DNA of 64,000 bases from CAWJTN01 sp963845895. Its GTDB lineage: Bacteria > Patescibacteriota > Microgenomatia > UBA1406 > GWC2-37-13. Below, one piece after another: positions 14,964 through 22,157 of this stretch (the stretch's first letter is position 1; each line of letters opens with the position of its first letter). A model generated the notes under the pieces. It ran no database searches, had not been told where the DNA came from, and saw nothing but the letters and a program-made list of their open reading frames with translations. The stretch covers positions 992,001 through 1,056,000 of the forward strand of contig CAWJTN010000001.1 in the NCBI GenBank assembly GCA_963845895.1. Reading direction: 5' to 3'. The position numbers and the translations under genes are program-made.

Positions 14964-16030
14964 AGAAAAAAATTCTTGTAACCGGTGCAGGCGGGTATAT
15001 AGGGTCGGTAGCAACTTATTTGTTTTTGAAGAACGGATACGAAGTTGTTGCAGTTGATAATTATTCGACTGGTTACCGTCAACCATTAGAGCTTTTGCAG
15101 AATAAGTTTGGAAAGGATAAGCTTCGGGTGTATGAAGCTGATTTACAAAATAATATCTCTTCTATTTTTGAGAAGGAAAAAGGATTAGATTGTGTAATTC
15201 ATTATGCAGCATCCTGTCTGGTTGATGAGTCGATGAAAAATCCAGCAAAATATTTTGAAAACAATATTTGGGGTACATTAAATTTAATCGAAAACATGGT
15301 TAAATATAAAGTTCAAAATATTGTTTTTTCTTCGACTGCTGCTGTTTATGGGGAAGCAAAAAAAATTCCAATCAATGAGAATAATCCAACAATGCCAATT
15401 AATGTTTACGGTGAATCAAAACTGATGTCTGAAAAAATCATTAATTGGTTTGGCAAACTTAAAGGATTAAATTATTTAATTTTAAGATATTTTAATGTCT
15501 GTGGAGCATCAGATGATGGTTTGATTGGAGATTCAAAAAAACCCTCCACTCTTCTTGTTCAAAATGCGGTTCGAGGCGCGTTAGGAATAGAACCATTTTA
15601 TATCACTTGTCCAGAAGTCGATACTCCAGACAAAACTCCGATCCGTGATTATATAAACGTAGTTGATTTGAATGAAGCACATTTGAATGCTTTAAAATAT
15701 TTATCCAACAATGGTAAGAGTGAAGTTATTAATCTGGGCACGGAAACGGGCAGTTCGGTTTTAGAAATAATTAATAAAGTTCAGGAGGTTACGGGAACAA
15801 AGTTCGAAATAAAAAAGACAAGTCCGAGAAAAGGAGATCCTGCAAGACTTGTTGCTTCTATAGAAAAAGCAAAAAAGCTTCTTTCGTGGCGACCTAAACG
15901 AACAATTGAAGATAGTATTAAATCACTGGTTCTTTGGTATAAGAGTCATCCGAATGGATGGGAAGAAATAAATTTAATTTTGGAGCAATTTAAGATCTTT
16001 ATCTTCATAGATACGTTTAAAGTTATTTGA
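14960..16030 (+). CDS. galE: UDP-glucose 4-epimerase
   Basis: A 356-residue extended short-chain dehydrogenase. The NAD-binding GAGGYIG lies at 9-15, the catalytic SST at 124-126 and YGESK at 150-154 (Tyr150, Lys154). The sequence ARGALGIEPF-type sugar-nucleotide loop and DTPDKTPIRDYINVVD match GalE. It interconverts UDP-glucose and UDP-galactose (or the GlcNAc/GalNAc pair) in the cytoplasm. The last 20 residues are an unusual tail that overlaps the convergent neighbour by 57 nt, as if the original stop had been lost. It overlaps the transporter gene by 4 nt. Confidence 0.9.
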   Translation: MKKKILVTGAGGYIGSVATYLFLKNGYEVVAVDNYSTGYRQPLELLQNKFGKDKLRVYEADLQNNISSIFEKEKGLDCVIHYAASCLVDESMKNPAKYFENNIWGTLNLIENMVKYKVQNIVFSSTAAVYGEAKKIPINENNPTMPINVYGESKLMSEKIINWFGKLKGLNYLILRYFNVCGASDDGLIGDSKKPSTLLVQNAVRGALGIEPFYITCPEVDTPDKTPIRDYINVVDLNEAHLNALKYLSNNGKSEVINLGTETGSSVLEIINKVQEVTGTKFEIKKTSPRKGDPARLVASIEKAKKLLSWRPKRTIEDSIKSLVLWYKSHPNGWEEINLILEQFKIFIFIDTFKVI

Positions 16031-17302
16031 GATATACAATCTAAGTCGATTCAAATTTTTATAGTTTAAGTCCAAAGGCTTCGGGATCACAACTAAATTT
16101 GTATTGTGATTTTTTAAATCAGTTAATATTCTATCTTCTAAATTTGCATAATAAACAAGTCCCCCGAGACCAATTAAATCAAATCTTGTTGGTGGTATTT
16201 TATCTAAAAAATAATAAAGTTCTACGTTATTACCCAATACATACATATTTTTACCTTTAAGATTAAATTTTTTAATTTGATTAACCAACCTTTTAGTGGA
16301 AATTTTTTCCAGATAAGGTATTCGTTGTTTGTATCTAATAAAATAAGCATGTTTCACTTGACGGGTAAGGAAAATTCCAAAAAAAAACAGGACTAAAATA
16401 AGAAGATATAAAGATATATTATTTAACTTGGAAAACAATTGTCCGATCAAAATGCTTAGAAAGGCTATAAAGATAGGTAAATCTACGTTCCTGAATCCAG
16501 GAAGAAATAAAATAAAAGAAATCATTAAAAATGAAAATATGGGGTTCTTTAAAAAATTCTTTCTATTTAAGAAATAACAAAGTAAAGACAAAATAGTTAT
16601 TAAAAGTAAATTCCTAAAAAAAATAGGGTCAACAAAAAATTTATGATGAACGAGGTTGACTCCATAAAAAAGGTTATAAAAGATGTAGTTGTCTAAAAAG
16701 TAGTTTAAAGATTTAGTAAAGAAGAAAAATACTATCATTAAAACCCAAAAAGCAGTAACTGCTAACAAAGGTATGAAGTTTCTACTAAATAAAATTACTG
16801 GAATTAAAATTAACCCAAAAGTTGGTTTTATAAATGTAGCCAATCCAATTAACAACCCGATCAATAACAAATAATTTCTGCTTAATTTTTTGTTTCTTAT
16901 TAAAATAAAATAAATTAAAAGATAAAAAAACATAACTATATTGTCATCCCATAAGTTGTTTTCTGAAAAATAATAATTTAAAAGGATGAATAAACCTCCA
17001 GCAATTATAAAGCCAAGTTTATTTGTAGTTTTTTTGAGGATTTTTAAGACTAAAAATAAGTTCATCGTCTGCAAAACTATATAAAAAATCTTCATGACAG
17101 TTAAGGACTTATCAATAGAAAACGGTGCTAAAAGAGTATAGAGAAAAACTCCATGCTGAAAGCTAAAATCTTTGTATGGTAAGAGTCCTTTGGTTATTAA
17201 CCAAGGATAAATAAGAAATTCGGGATAGATATTAATGTTTGTCGTAGAAATAAGAATAGTTTGAAAAAACAAATAGATCGAGAAAATTAAGTAGTAAAAC
17301 AC
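15974..17302 (-). CDS. GT-C-like multi-pass membrane protein
   Basis: A 442-residue membrane protein with about ten hydrophobic segments and a C-terminal soluble part. The first outer loop contains PEFLIYPWLITKGLLPYKDFSFQHG, an arrangement seen in GT-C-type (RgtA/ArnT-like) transferases that use polyprenyl-phosphate sugars. The protein is probably a glycosyltransferase, but I cannot identify donor or acceptor. Its 3' end runs 57 nt into the convergent galE. It stands alone on the minus strand. Confidence 0.7.
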   Translation of the reverse strand: MFYYLIFSIYLFFQTILISTTNINIYPEFLIYPWLITKGLLPYKDFSFQHGVFLYTLLAPFSIDKSLTVMKIFYIVLQTMNLFLVLKILKKTTNKLGFIIAGGLFILLNYYFSENNLWDDNIVMFFYLLIYFILIRNKKLSRNYLLLIGLLIGLATFIKPTFGLILIPVILFSRNFIPLLAVTAFWVLMIVFFFFTKSLNYFLDNYIFYNLFYGVNLVHHKFFVDPIFFRNLLLITILSLLCYFLNRKNFLKNPIFSFLMISFILFLPGFRNVDLPIFIAFLSILIGQLFSKLNNISLYLLILVLFFFGIFLTRQVKHAYFIRYKQRIPYLEKISTKRLVNQIKKFNLKGKNMYVLGNNVELYYFLDKIPPTRFDLIGLGGLVYYANLEDRILTDLKNHNTNLVVIPKPLDLNYKNLNRLRLYISNNFKRIYEDKDLKLLQN

Positions 17303-17347
17303 AGGATAATTATAAGAAATTTTGCTATACTTTGTTAATATTTGCTA

Positions 17348-17376
17348 GCACTCCGTAGCTTTAAGCGAAGGAGTGC
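17348..17376. repeat. Hairpin repeat of the GTAGCTTTAGCGAAGG family
   Basis: GCACTCC (17348-17354) and GGAGTGC (17370-17376) are perfect arms around GTAGCTTTAAGCGAA. The loop matches copies at 57751 and, in reverse, at 58440. The right arm overlaps the first two bases of the tRNA-Gly-like sequence. Confidence 0.65.
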
Positions 17377-17430
17377 GGGTGTAGTTCAGTGGCAGAACGG
17401 CTCCCTTCCAAGTGCAAAGTGGGATTCAAA
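17375..17430 (+). pseudogene. Degenerate tRNA-Gly copy (5' half intact)
   Basis: The stretch 17372-17412 is identical over 41 nt to the intact tRNA-Gly at 20701-20741, from 3 nt before the tRNA to the end of the anticodon loop. After that the sequence decays (TGCAAAGTGGGATTC against GAGCAAGTGAGGGTTC), so no T-arm or acceptor forms. It marks the left edge of the accessory segment. It may be a recombination scar or a target-site duplicate. Confidence 0.8.
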
Positions 17431-17519
17431 AGCTAAAATTAACTTCGTTACAATCTCCCTTTAGAAAAATTGATAATAATAAGTAGTAACAAAATCTTAA
17501 ATTTTAGTCAATAACAGAA

Positions 17520-17653
17520 ATCGCAATTTATTGAGTGACGCCACGGATTCGGAATTGGAGCCAAGTCTTGACGATTTATTCAAATTATATAGTGGATTAC
17601 ATTTAGCTTCAAAAGAAAGCACTTCTTTTCTCCCTTTAGAGTATGTAACATAA
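17520..17653 (+). pseudogene. Possible C-terminal coding remnant
   Basis: An open frame without a convincing start reads NLLSDATDSELEPSLDDL, then LFKLYSGLHLASKE, and ends at TAA (17651-17653). The composition is protein-like but the family is not recognised. It contains ATTTAGCTTCAAAAG (17601-17615), shared with 8724-8738. Around it, 17431-17519 and 17654-17736 hold nothing else I can support. Confidence 0.25.
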
Positions 17654-17736
17654 ATAAGAAGCAAATCTTTCCGATTAAAAATATTATGCTATTGACAATT
17701 AAATTTTAAGCTGCGCATAATAGTATTAATTCATAT

Positions 17737-17766
17737 CATTGTCAAGGGGACACAATGTGATATAAT
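17737..17766 (+). promoter_or_regulatory. Promoter with inverted repeat before the Panacea operon
   Basis: A -35 TTGTCA (17739-17744), a 16-nt spacer and a perfect -10 TATAAT (17761-17766) precede the operon. CATTGT (17737-17742) and ACAATG (17752-17757) are an inverted repeat over the -35 and spacer, as expected for an autorepressed toxin-antitoxin operon. AAGG lies 9 nt before the ATG, so this gene has an ordinary ribosome-binding site. Confidence 0.7.
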
Positions 17767-17792
17767 TTAGGTTGTAATAAAGGCATAAAAGT

Positions 17793-18332
17793 ATGATATC
17801 CCTAGACAAAATAAAATCAATAATCGTCTACTTTGCTCAAAATACTAATACACAATATTTAGGTAAGGTTAAATTAATGAAACTGTTTTATTTTCTAGAC
17901 TTTAATCATGTAAAAGAGTTTGGAATACCCATTACATTTGATACCTACTATAAACTTGACAAAGGACCGATACCATCATATATTAAGAATGTTGTAGATG
18001 ATGCATGTGAAAGTGAAGAAAATTCATTATTAAGTGACTCTATAAGCTTTGAAACCCCAACCGGTACACAAATGCAGAAAGTAGTAGCTCATAGAAAGTT
18101 TAATGACAGAGATAAAAAGTTATTTTCTAAATCCGAGCTAGAAATATTGGAAAAAGTTTGCGAAAGATTTTCAGAAGCATCAACAAACCAGATGATTGAA
18201 TTAACCCATAAAGAATCCCCATATATAGAAAGCGAGTTGTCACAGGTAATTCCCTATGAACTAGCAGCAAAAGATCCCGATAGTAAGTTTAACGCTGATG
18301 AAATAAAACTATCTATTCAGGTAACATCATAA
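17793..18332 (+). CDS. Panacea-domain protein (SocA-like antitoxin)
   Basis: A 179-residue protein matching the Panacea (DUF4065) domain. It shows an N-terminal IKSIIVYFAQ helix, KLMKLFYFLDFNHVKEFG and TFDTYYKLDKGPIPSYI, the hallmark block of the family. Panacea proteins act as antitoxins for many unrelated toxins (PanA systems) and as proteolytic adaptors such as SocA. A 129-residue unknown protein follows with a 1-nt stop/start overlap, the usual arrangement for such a pair. The upstream promoter has an inverted repeat. Confidence 0.85.
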   Translation: MISLDKIKSIIVYFAQNTNTQYLGKVKLMKLFYFLDFNHVKEFGIPITFDTYYKLDKGPIPSYIKNVVDDACESEENSLLSDSISFETPTGTQMQKVVAHRKFNDRDKKLFSKSELEILEKVCERFSEASTNQMIELTHKESPYIESELSQVIPYELAAKDPDSKFNADEIKLSIQVTS

Positions 18333-18721
18333 TGACATATACTTTTGGAACATTATTCAATTTTAATGGTGGTAAGTTTATATATTTAGCAGAAAATCTT
18401 AATGAGGTATTTGTGGCTAAAATAATAGATGTTTATACGACTAAAGCGCTTGAAAAAATATATCTAAATAAAATCAGTAGGGGAAAGAAGGATATTGATT
18501 ATGGAACTCAATTTTGTTTTATAAAACTAACATGTGAAGACTTCAAAGACCAAGGTGCAGTTTATGGCCATCAACCAATTACAGCAGTTTATAGGAAATT
18601 TTTTATTCCAAACCTAACTGAAGAAGTAAGTAAAGATGATTTAAGAAGTTTAAAGAAAGAAATAATTGATAGACCCTCTTGGGAAGATTTAAAAGAAAGA
18701 GTAAAAAATATTAAAATATAA
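18332..18721 (+). CDS. Unknown protein, putative toxin partner of the Panacea antitoxin
   Basis: A 129-residue soluble protein, starting MTYTFGTLFNFNGGKFIYLAENLNEVFVAKI, that I do not recognise. It looks beta-rich in the first 100 residues and ends in a charged helix (KDDLRSLKKEIIDRPSWEDLKERV). The start shares one base with the stop of the Panacea gene (TAATG), so the two are translationally coupled. Toxin function is inferred only from position. It has no membrane span or nuclease motif that I can name. Confidence 0.55.
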   Translation: MTYTFGTLFNFNGGKFIYLAENLNEVFVAKIIDVYTTKALEKIYLNKISRGKKDIDYGTQFCFIKLTCEDFKDQGAVYGHQPITAVYRKFFIPNLTEEVSKDDLRSLKKEIIDRPSWEDLKERVKNIKI

Positions 18722-18825
18722 TAACGTCGTAAATTAACTATTAGATGACGTAATTTAGCTTCAAGTAGTTCTAATCCCATGTTTTTTAATCCCATAACTA
18801 ATAAATTAAGTAGGTTATAGGCTAG

Positions 18826-18853
18826 TGTAAATCCACAACCGTAAGGATTTACA
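18826..18853. repeat. 9-bp hairpin upstream of the IS
   Basis: TGTAAATCC (18826-18834) and GGATTTACA (18845-18853) pair perfectly around a 10-nt loop. The right part (CAACCGTAAGGATTTACATTGTTTA) resembles CAACCCCGCAAGGATTGACATTGTTTA at about 20584-20610, on the other side of the IS. Confidence 0.5.
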
Positions 18854-18880
18854 TTGTTTAAGCTTATCAAAAGTGAAAAA

Positions 18881-19996
18881 GTTACGATACATATGAGACT
18901 TTTGGGAATTTCATTTAATCTCTATGAAAGGGTCTCTAGGAGTCTCAACTTCGTATCAGGATTTGTTTATGGACACGCCTCTGTATAATGGGCGAATGAG
19001 AAGATCAATACGCTCTGTTTTGTTTTTCAGCAAGTCTCAAATGGCTGAGACTAGGTTAAAGATTATCGAGTTTCATGGTAAGTATGGAACAAGGGCAACC
19101 GTTGAAGCCTTTGAGATCTCCAAGCCAACAATATACCGATGGAAGAAAACACTTAAAGATAATTTGGGTAGACTTGAAAGTCTAGTACCAGCTTCGAGGT
19201 CTCCTAAAAGAAAAAGGGTCATGAATACTAACTTTAAGATTATCGAATTTATCAAATCACTTCGGGAACAATATGGCCATCTAGGCAAAGAAAAGATTAA
19301 ACCACTACTTGAAGAATATTGCCTAAAAGAAAATATTAAGTCAATCTCAGAGTCAACTATTGGAAAAGTTATTAAGCGCCATAATCTCTATTCCAAATCA
19401 AGAAGAATTTACCATAACCCGCTTCATCGTCATTCTAAAGCGAGGCTATCATACAAACTAAAGGTTAAGAAATCTCCTAAACCGATAGGAGTTGGTTACA
19501 TTGAGATTGATACAATTGTTAAGTTTATCCATGGCATTAAGCTATACATCCTAAATGCCGTTGACGTTAACCTCAAATTCCAATTCTCCTACGGCTACAT
19601 CAGACTCAACAGCCAAAACAGCTTAGATTTTATGAGGAAGCTTGAGTTAGTTTATCCTATCCTAAACAAGATACATACAATTCAAACAGATAACGGTCTT
19701 GAGTTTATGGGAGACTTTGATGATTATCTTAAAAGAAAAAACATTAAACATTTATTTATCTATCCGAGATGCCCAAAAATCAATGGTTTTGTTGAACGCG
19801 CCAACAGAACCCTACAAGAAGAATTTATTAATGGTCATGAAGAATATGCACTTGACGGGATAGACGAATTTAATTCCCGTTTAATGGATTATTTGGTCTG
19901 GTACAATACTAAACGAGTTCATAAGTCACTTAACAATGTTTCACCAATTAACCATCTGTTAAAAATTTTACCTCCAGAGTCTCAAATGTATGTGAC
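18881..19996. mobile_element. Insertion sequence with one DDE transposase
   Basis: The left end GTTACGATACATATGAGACTTTTGG (18881-18905) matches the inverse of the right end at 19974-19996 (CCAGAGTCTCAAATGTATGTGAC), with a few mismatches and a 1-nt gap. The right end lies inside the 3' part of the transposase gene. The length of about 1.1 kb with one integrase-type ORF fits IS481/IS3-related elements. Exact ends and target duplication were not established. Confidence 0.65.
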
Positions 19997-20012
19997 TTAT
20001 ACAAAAAGTTGA
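18924..20012 (+). CDS. IS481/IS3-type DDE transposase (integrase core)
   Basis: A 362-residue transposase. The N-terminal helix-turn-helix region includes KYGTRATVEAFEISKPTIYRWKKTL. The rve catalytic core has Asp in YIEIDTI, Asp in IQTDNGLEF and Glu in NGFVERANRTLQEEF, followed by DYLVWYNTKRVHKSL. It would cut and join the ends of its element. The frame is intact, so the IS may be active. An internal start at MRRSIRSVLFF is possible. It is one uninterrupted ORF, unlike the two-frame IS3 family. Confidence 0.9.
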   Translation: MKGSLGVSTSYQDLFMDTPLYNGRMRRSIRSVLFFSKSQMAETRLKIIEFHGKYGTRATVEAFEISKPTIYRWKKTLKDNLGRLESLVPASRSPKRKRVMNTNFKIIEFIKSLREQYGHLGKEKIKPLLEEYCLKENIKSISESTIGKVIKRHNLYSKSRRIYHNPLHRHSKARLSYKLKVKKSPKPIGVGYIEIDTIVKFIHGIKLYILNAVDVNLKFQFSYGYIRLNSQNSLDFMRKLELVYPILNKIHTIQTDNGLEFMGDFDDYLKRKNIKHLFIYPRCPKINGFVERANRTLQEEFINGHEEYALDGIDEFNSRLMDYLVWYNTKRVHKSLNNVSPINHLLKILPPESQMYVTYTKS

Positions 20013-20046
20013 TTTTAGAGCATTATTATAATATACTGCTGATATT

Positions 20047-20553
20047 ATGGCTAACGAATATTTTAAAGCAATAAAAGTTCCCTCCCCAGCAGAAATTGAG
20101 CAGGAAAGAATATGGATTCAAACAAGAATTGAACAAATTGGGGATGATAAATTACATGAGATCATTGATTTAGCAAGAGATGTAAGAGGTAGGGCTTATA
20201 AACCTTATTCTAATTATGCAGTTGGTGCAGCAATCCTCTGTAAATCTGGAAAGACTTATTGTGCATGTAATACTGAAGTTGTAACTTATACTCAAACAGG
20301 TCACGCAGAAAGTAATGCAATTAGTAAAGCAATTAGCGAAGGGGAGGCAGGAGAAAATCGTGATTTTATTGATGCTTTAGCTGTTTGTCATTCTGGTAAA
20401 TCACAACCTTGCGGCGGATGTAGACAAACTATCGCTGAACATTGTGACAATGCTTTAATTATTGATGTAGATCTTGAAGGGAGGCCTTTAAATATAACCT
20501 CGCTTAAGATTCTTTTTCCTTATGCTTTTGTTCCAAGCCACTTAGGTAAGTAA
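20047..20553 (+). CDS. cdd: Cytidine deaminase
   Basis: A 168-residue zinc-dependent deaminase. The catalytic HAE (His86, Glu88) and PCGGCRQ (Cys122, Cys125) supply the zinc ligands and proton shuttle, and YKPYSNYAVGAAI matches the substrate-binding region of Cdd. It converts cytidine or deoxycytidine to uridine forms in pyrimidine salvage. About 45 residues of N-terminal helix extend beyond the minimal domain. A TATAAT box lies 14 nt before the ATG. It sits between the IS and tRNA-Gly. Confidence 0.9.
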   Translation: MANEYFKAIKVPSPAEIEQERIWIQTRIEQIGDDKLHEIIDLARDVRGRAYKPYSNYAVGAAILCKSGKTYCACNTEVVTYTQTGHAESNAISKAISEGEAGENRDFIDALAVCHSGKSQPCGGCRQTIAEHCDNALIIDVDLEGRPLNITSLKILFPYAFVPSHLGK

Positions 20554-20663
20554 ATACTAGCCTCAAAATTATCTCTTCAACCAACCCCGCAAGGATTGAC
20601 ATTGTTTACAAGGATATAAACATTAAGAAAAATAATTGCCTTTAATTTTTTTAAATAGATGTC

Positions 20664-20692
20664 TTGAGAGATAAACTGGGGTTTGATATACT
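20664..20692 (+). promoter_or_regulatory. tRNA-Gly promoter
   Basis: TTGAGA (20664-20669), a 17-nt spacer and TATACT (20687-20692) give a near-consensus promoter with a start about 5 nt before the tRNA. The degenerate tRNA-Gly at 17375 also has a TATACT upstream. Confidence 0.65.
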
Positions 20693-20703
20693 TTAAATTC
20701 AGT

Positions 20704-20774
20704 GCGGGTGTAGTTCAGTGGCAGAACGGCTCCCTTCCAAGGAGCAAGTGAGGGTTCGATTCCCTTCACCCGCT
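20704..20774 (+). tRNA. tRNA-Gly (TCC anticodon)
   Basis: The acceptor is GCGGGTG/CACCCGC, the anticodon arm GCTCC-CTTCCAA-GGAGC gives TCC, and the T-loop is TTCGATT. The discriminator is T and CCA is not encoded. A glycosyltransferase-like gene starts with GTG 3 nt after it, so the two may share a transcript. The first 38 nt are duplicated at 17375. Confidence 0.95.
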
Positions 20775-20777
20775 CCC

Positions 20778-22157
20778 GTGTGTAAAAAACTTCTTTTACT
20801 TTTTATTTTCGCTTTCTTAATACGTTTAATCGCTCTAAATCAGTCGCTTTGGTTGGATGAAGCAACAACTGCTAAGGTGATCAGTGAATACGGTTATTTA
20901 GGAATAATTAAATATTTTTCTCCTTTTGACTTCCATCCACCTCTATTCTATTTATTAGAGAAATTTTGGGCAGGCTTATTTGGTTACACAGAAGTTTCTT
21001 TGAGGTTCCCTTCGGTTTTATTTAGTTTAGCCACAGGTTATTTTGTTTATTTAATCGGGAGAAAAATTAAGAATGAAAAAGTTGCTATTTGGGCTACAGT
21101 TCTGTTTTTATTTAATCCATTGATCGTTTATTACTCTCAAGAAGCGCGGATGTACATGATGGCAACATTTTTTCTAACTGTTTCATTGTATTTTCTAGAA
21201 AAAAAGTTGCAAACTCAAAACTCAAAACTCAAAACTCAAAACTTATATTCATTTGTTTTCAGCTTATTTATTTCCTTGAGTTTCTTAACATTTTATGGCT
21301 CTATTTTTTTAATAATTCCGATGTTATTTTATTTAATTTACAAAAAACAATCCAAATTTTTTTATTTGTCATTTGTCATTTTGTTTTTTTCATTTTTATT
21401 GCTCTCTCCTCTACTCTTTCAACAATTTATTAATGCGAGAAAATCATTGACATTAGTTGTTAACTGGAAAAATGTTTTAGGTACTGCAAATTTTAAAAAT
21501 CTAATCCTAATTCCTATTAAATTTTCTTTCGGAAGAATTAGTTTTTATCCAAAATGGTTATACTGGTTTCTGGCTGGAACATGGACAATTATTGTTACCT
21601 TTTTTGTAATTAAGGGTAGTCTAAAGAATAAATTTCTAGTTTTTTTGATTATTGACTCATTAATAATTGCGGTTTTATTTTCTTTCTTCACTCCCCTACT
21701 CCAATATTTTCGCTTTATTTATTTGATTCCCCTCGTCTCATTACTTATAGCTTTAGCGCCCGATCTATCGATCAACCCGTCTTCGTTAAAACTTCGACGG
21801 GCAAGTCGATATATCATAATTATCGGATTTTTTTTGTTAAGCTTTGTTTACTTATTAGATTCTAATTTCCATAGAGAGGATTGGAAAAGTTTGAGCAAAA
21901 GTCTGCCTAAAGATGGGACTTTATATATGATAAAAGCCTCTTCTGATCCCGTCAAATATTATAGGAATGACATAAATGTGGTCGATTTATTGTCAATACA
22001 AACTTCGACTCCATCTGCTAAAGAAATTATAGTTAACCCTTACGTCGTGGATCTTTACGGATTAAATTATCAGAAAATCCTAATGGTGGAGGGATATCAG
22101 AAAAAGGATATAAAGATGTTTAGGGGTCTTTATGATGAGATTTGGAAGCGTCGTTAG
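20778..22157 (+). CDS. GT-C glycosyltransferase, RgtA/ArnT-like membrane protein
   Basis: A protein of about 459 residues with 10-12 membrane spans. The N-terminal WLDEATTAK carries the acidic residues of PMT/ArnT-type GT-C enzymes, and FDFHPPLFYLLEKFW plus RFPSVLFSL continue the family pattern. It should transfer a sugar from a polyprenyl-phosphate donor outside the membrane. The start is GTG at 20778, just after tRNA-Gly. Two repeats lie inside: a CAAAACT heptamer array (21210-21243) and a palindrome (21776-21801). Heptamer slippage would shift the frame. It ends convergently with the flippase gene, overlapping 4 nt. Confidence 0.8.
   Translation: MCKKLLLLFIFAFLIRLIALNQSLWLDEATTAKVISEYGYLGIIKYFSPFDFHPPLFYLLEKFWAGLFGYTEVSLRFPSVLFSLATGYFVYLIGRKIKNEKVAIWATVLFLFNPLIVYYSQEARMYMMATFFLTVSLYFLEKKLQTQNSKLKTQNLYSFVFSLFISLSFLTFYGSIFLIIPMLFYLIYKKQSKFFYLSFVILFFSFLLLSPLLFQQFINARKSLTLVVNWKNVLGTANFKNLILIPIKFSFGRISFYPKWLYWFLAGTWTIIVTFFVIKGSLKNKFLVFLIIDSLIIAVLFSFFTPLLQYFRFIYLIPLVSLLIALAPDLSINPSSLKLRRASRYIIIIGFFLLSFVYLLDSNFHREDWKSLSKSLPKDGTLYMIKASSDPVKYYRNDINVVDLLSIQTSTPSAKEIIVNPYVVDLYGLNYQKILMVEGYQKKDIKMFRGLYDEIWKRR
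21210..21243 (+). repeat. CAAAACT heptamer tandem repeat inside the GT-C gene
   Basis: Four perfect CAAAACT units (21216-21243) follow an imperfect CAAACT unit. They encode QTQNSKLKTQN in a loop between membrane segments. Seven is not a multiple of three, so a change in copy number would shift the reading frame. Confidence 0.85.
21776..21801. repeat. Palindromic repeat in frame inside the GT-C gene
   Basis: CCCGTC (21776-21781) and GACGGG (21796-21801) enclose TTCGTTAAAACTTC and are followed by CAAG. This is the CTTCG-loop/GGGCAAG family found elsewhere in the window. It encodes part of INPSSLKLRRASRY, a loop before the last membrane segment. Confidence 0.65.

Noticed and set aside
20718..20777. 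An upstream ATG-like start that would lengthen the GT-C gene by 20 residues
   Set aside because: Those codons are the tRNA-Gly gene itself. The GTG at 20778 right after the tRNA gives the normal N-terminus.
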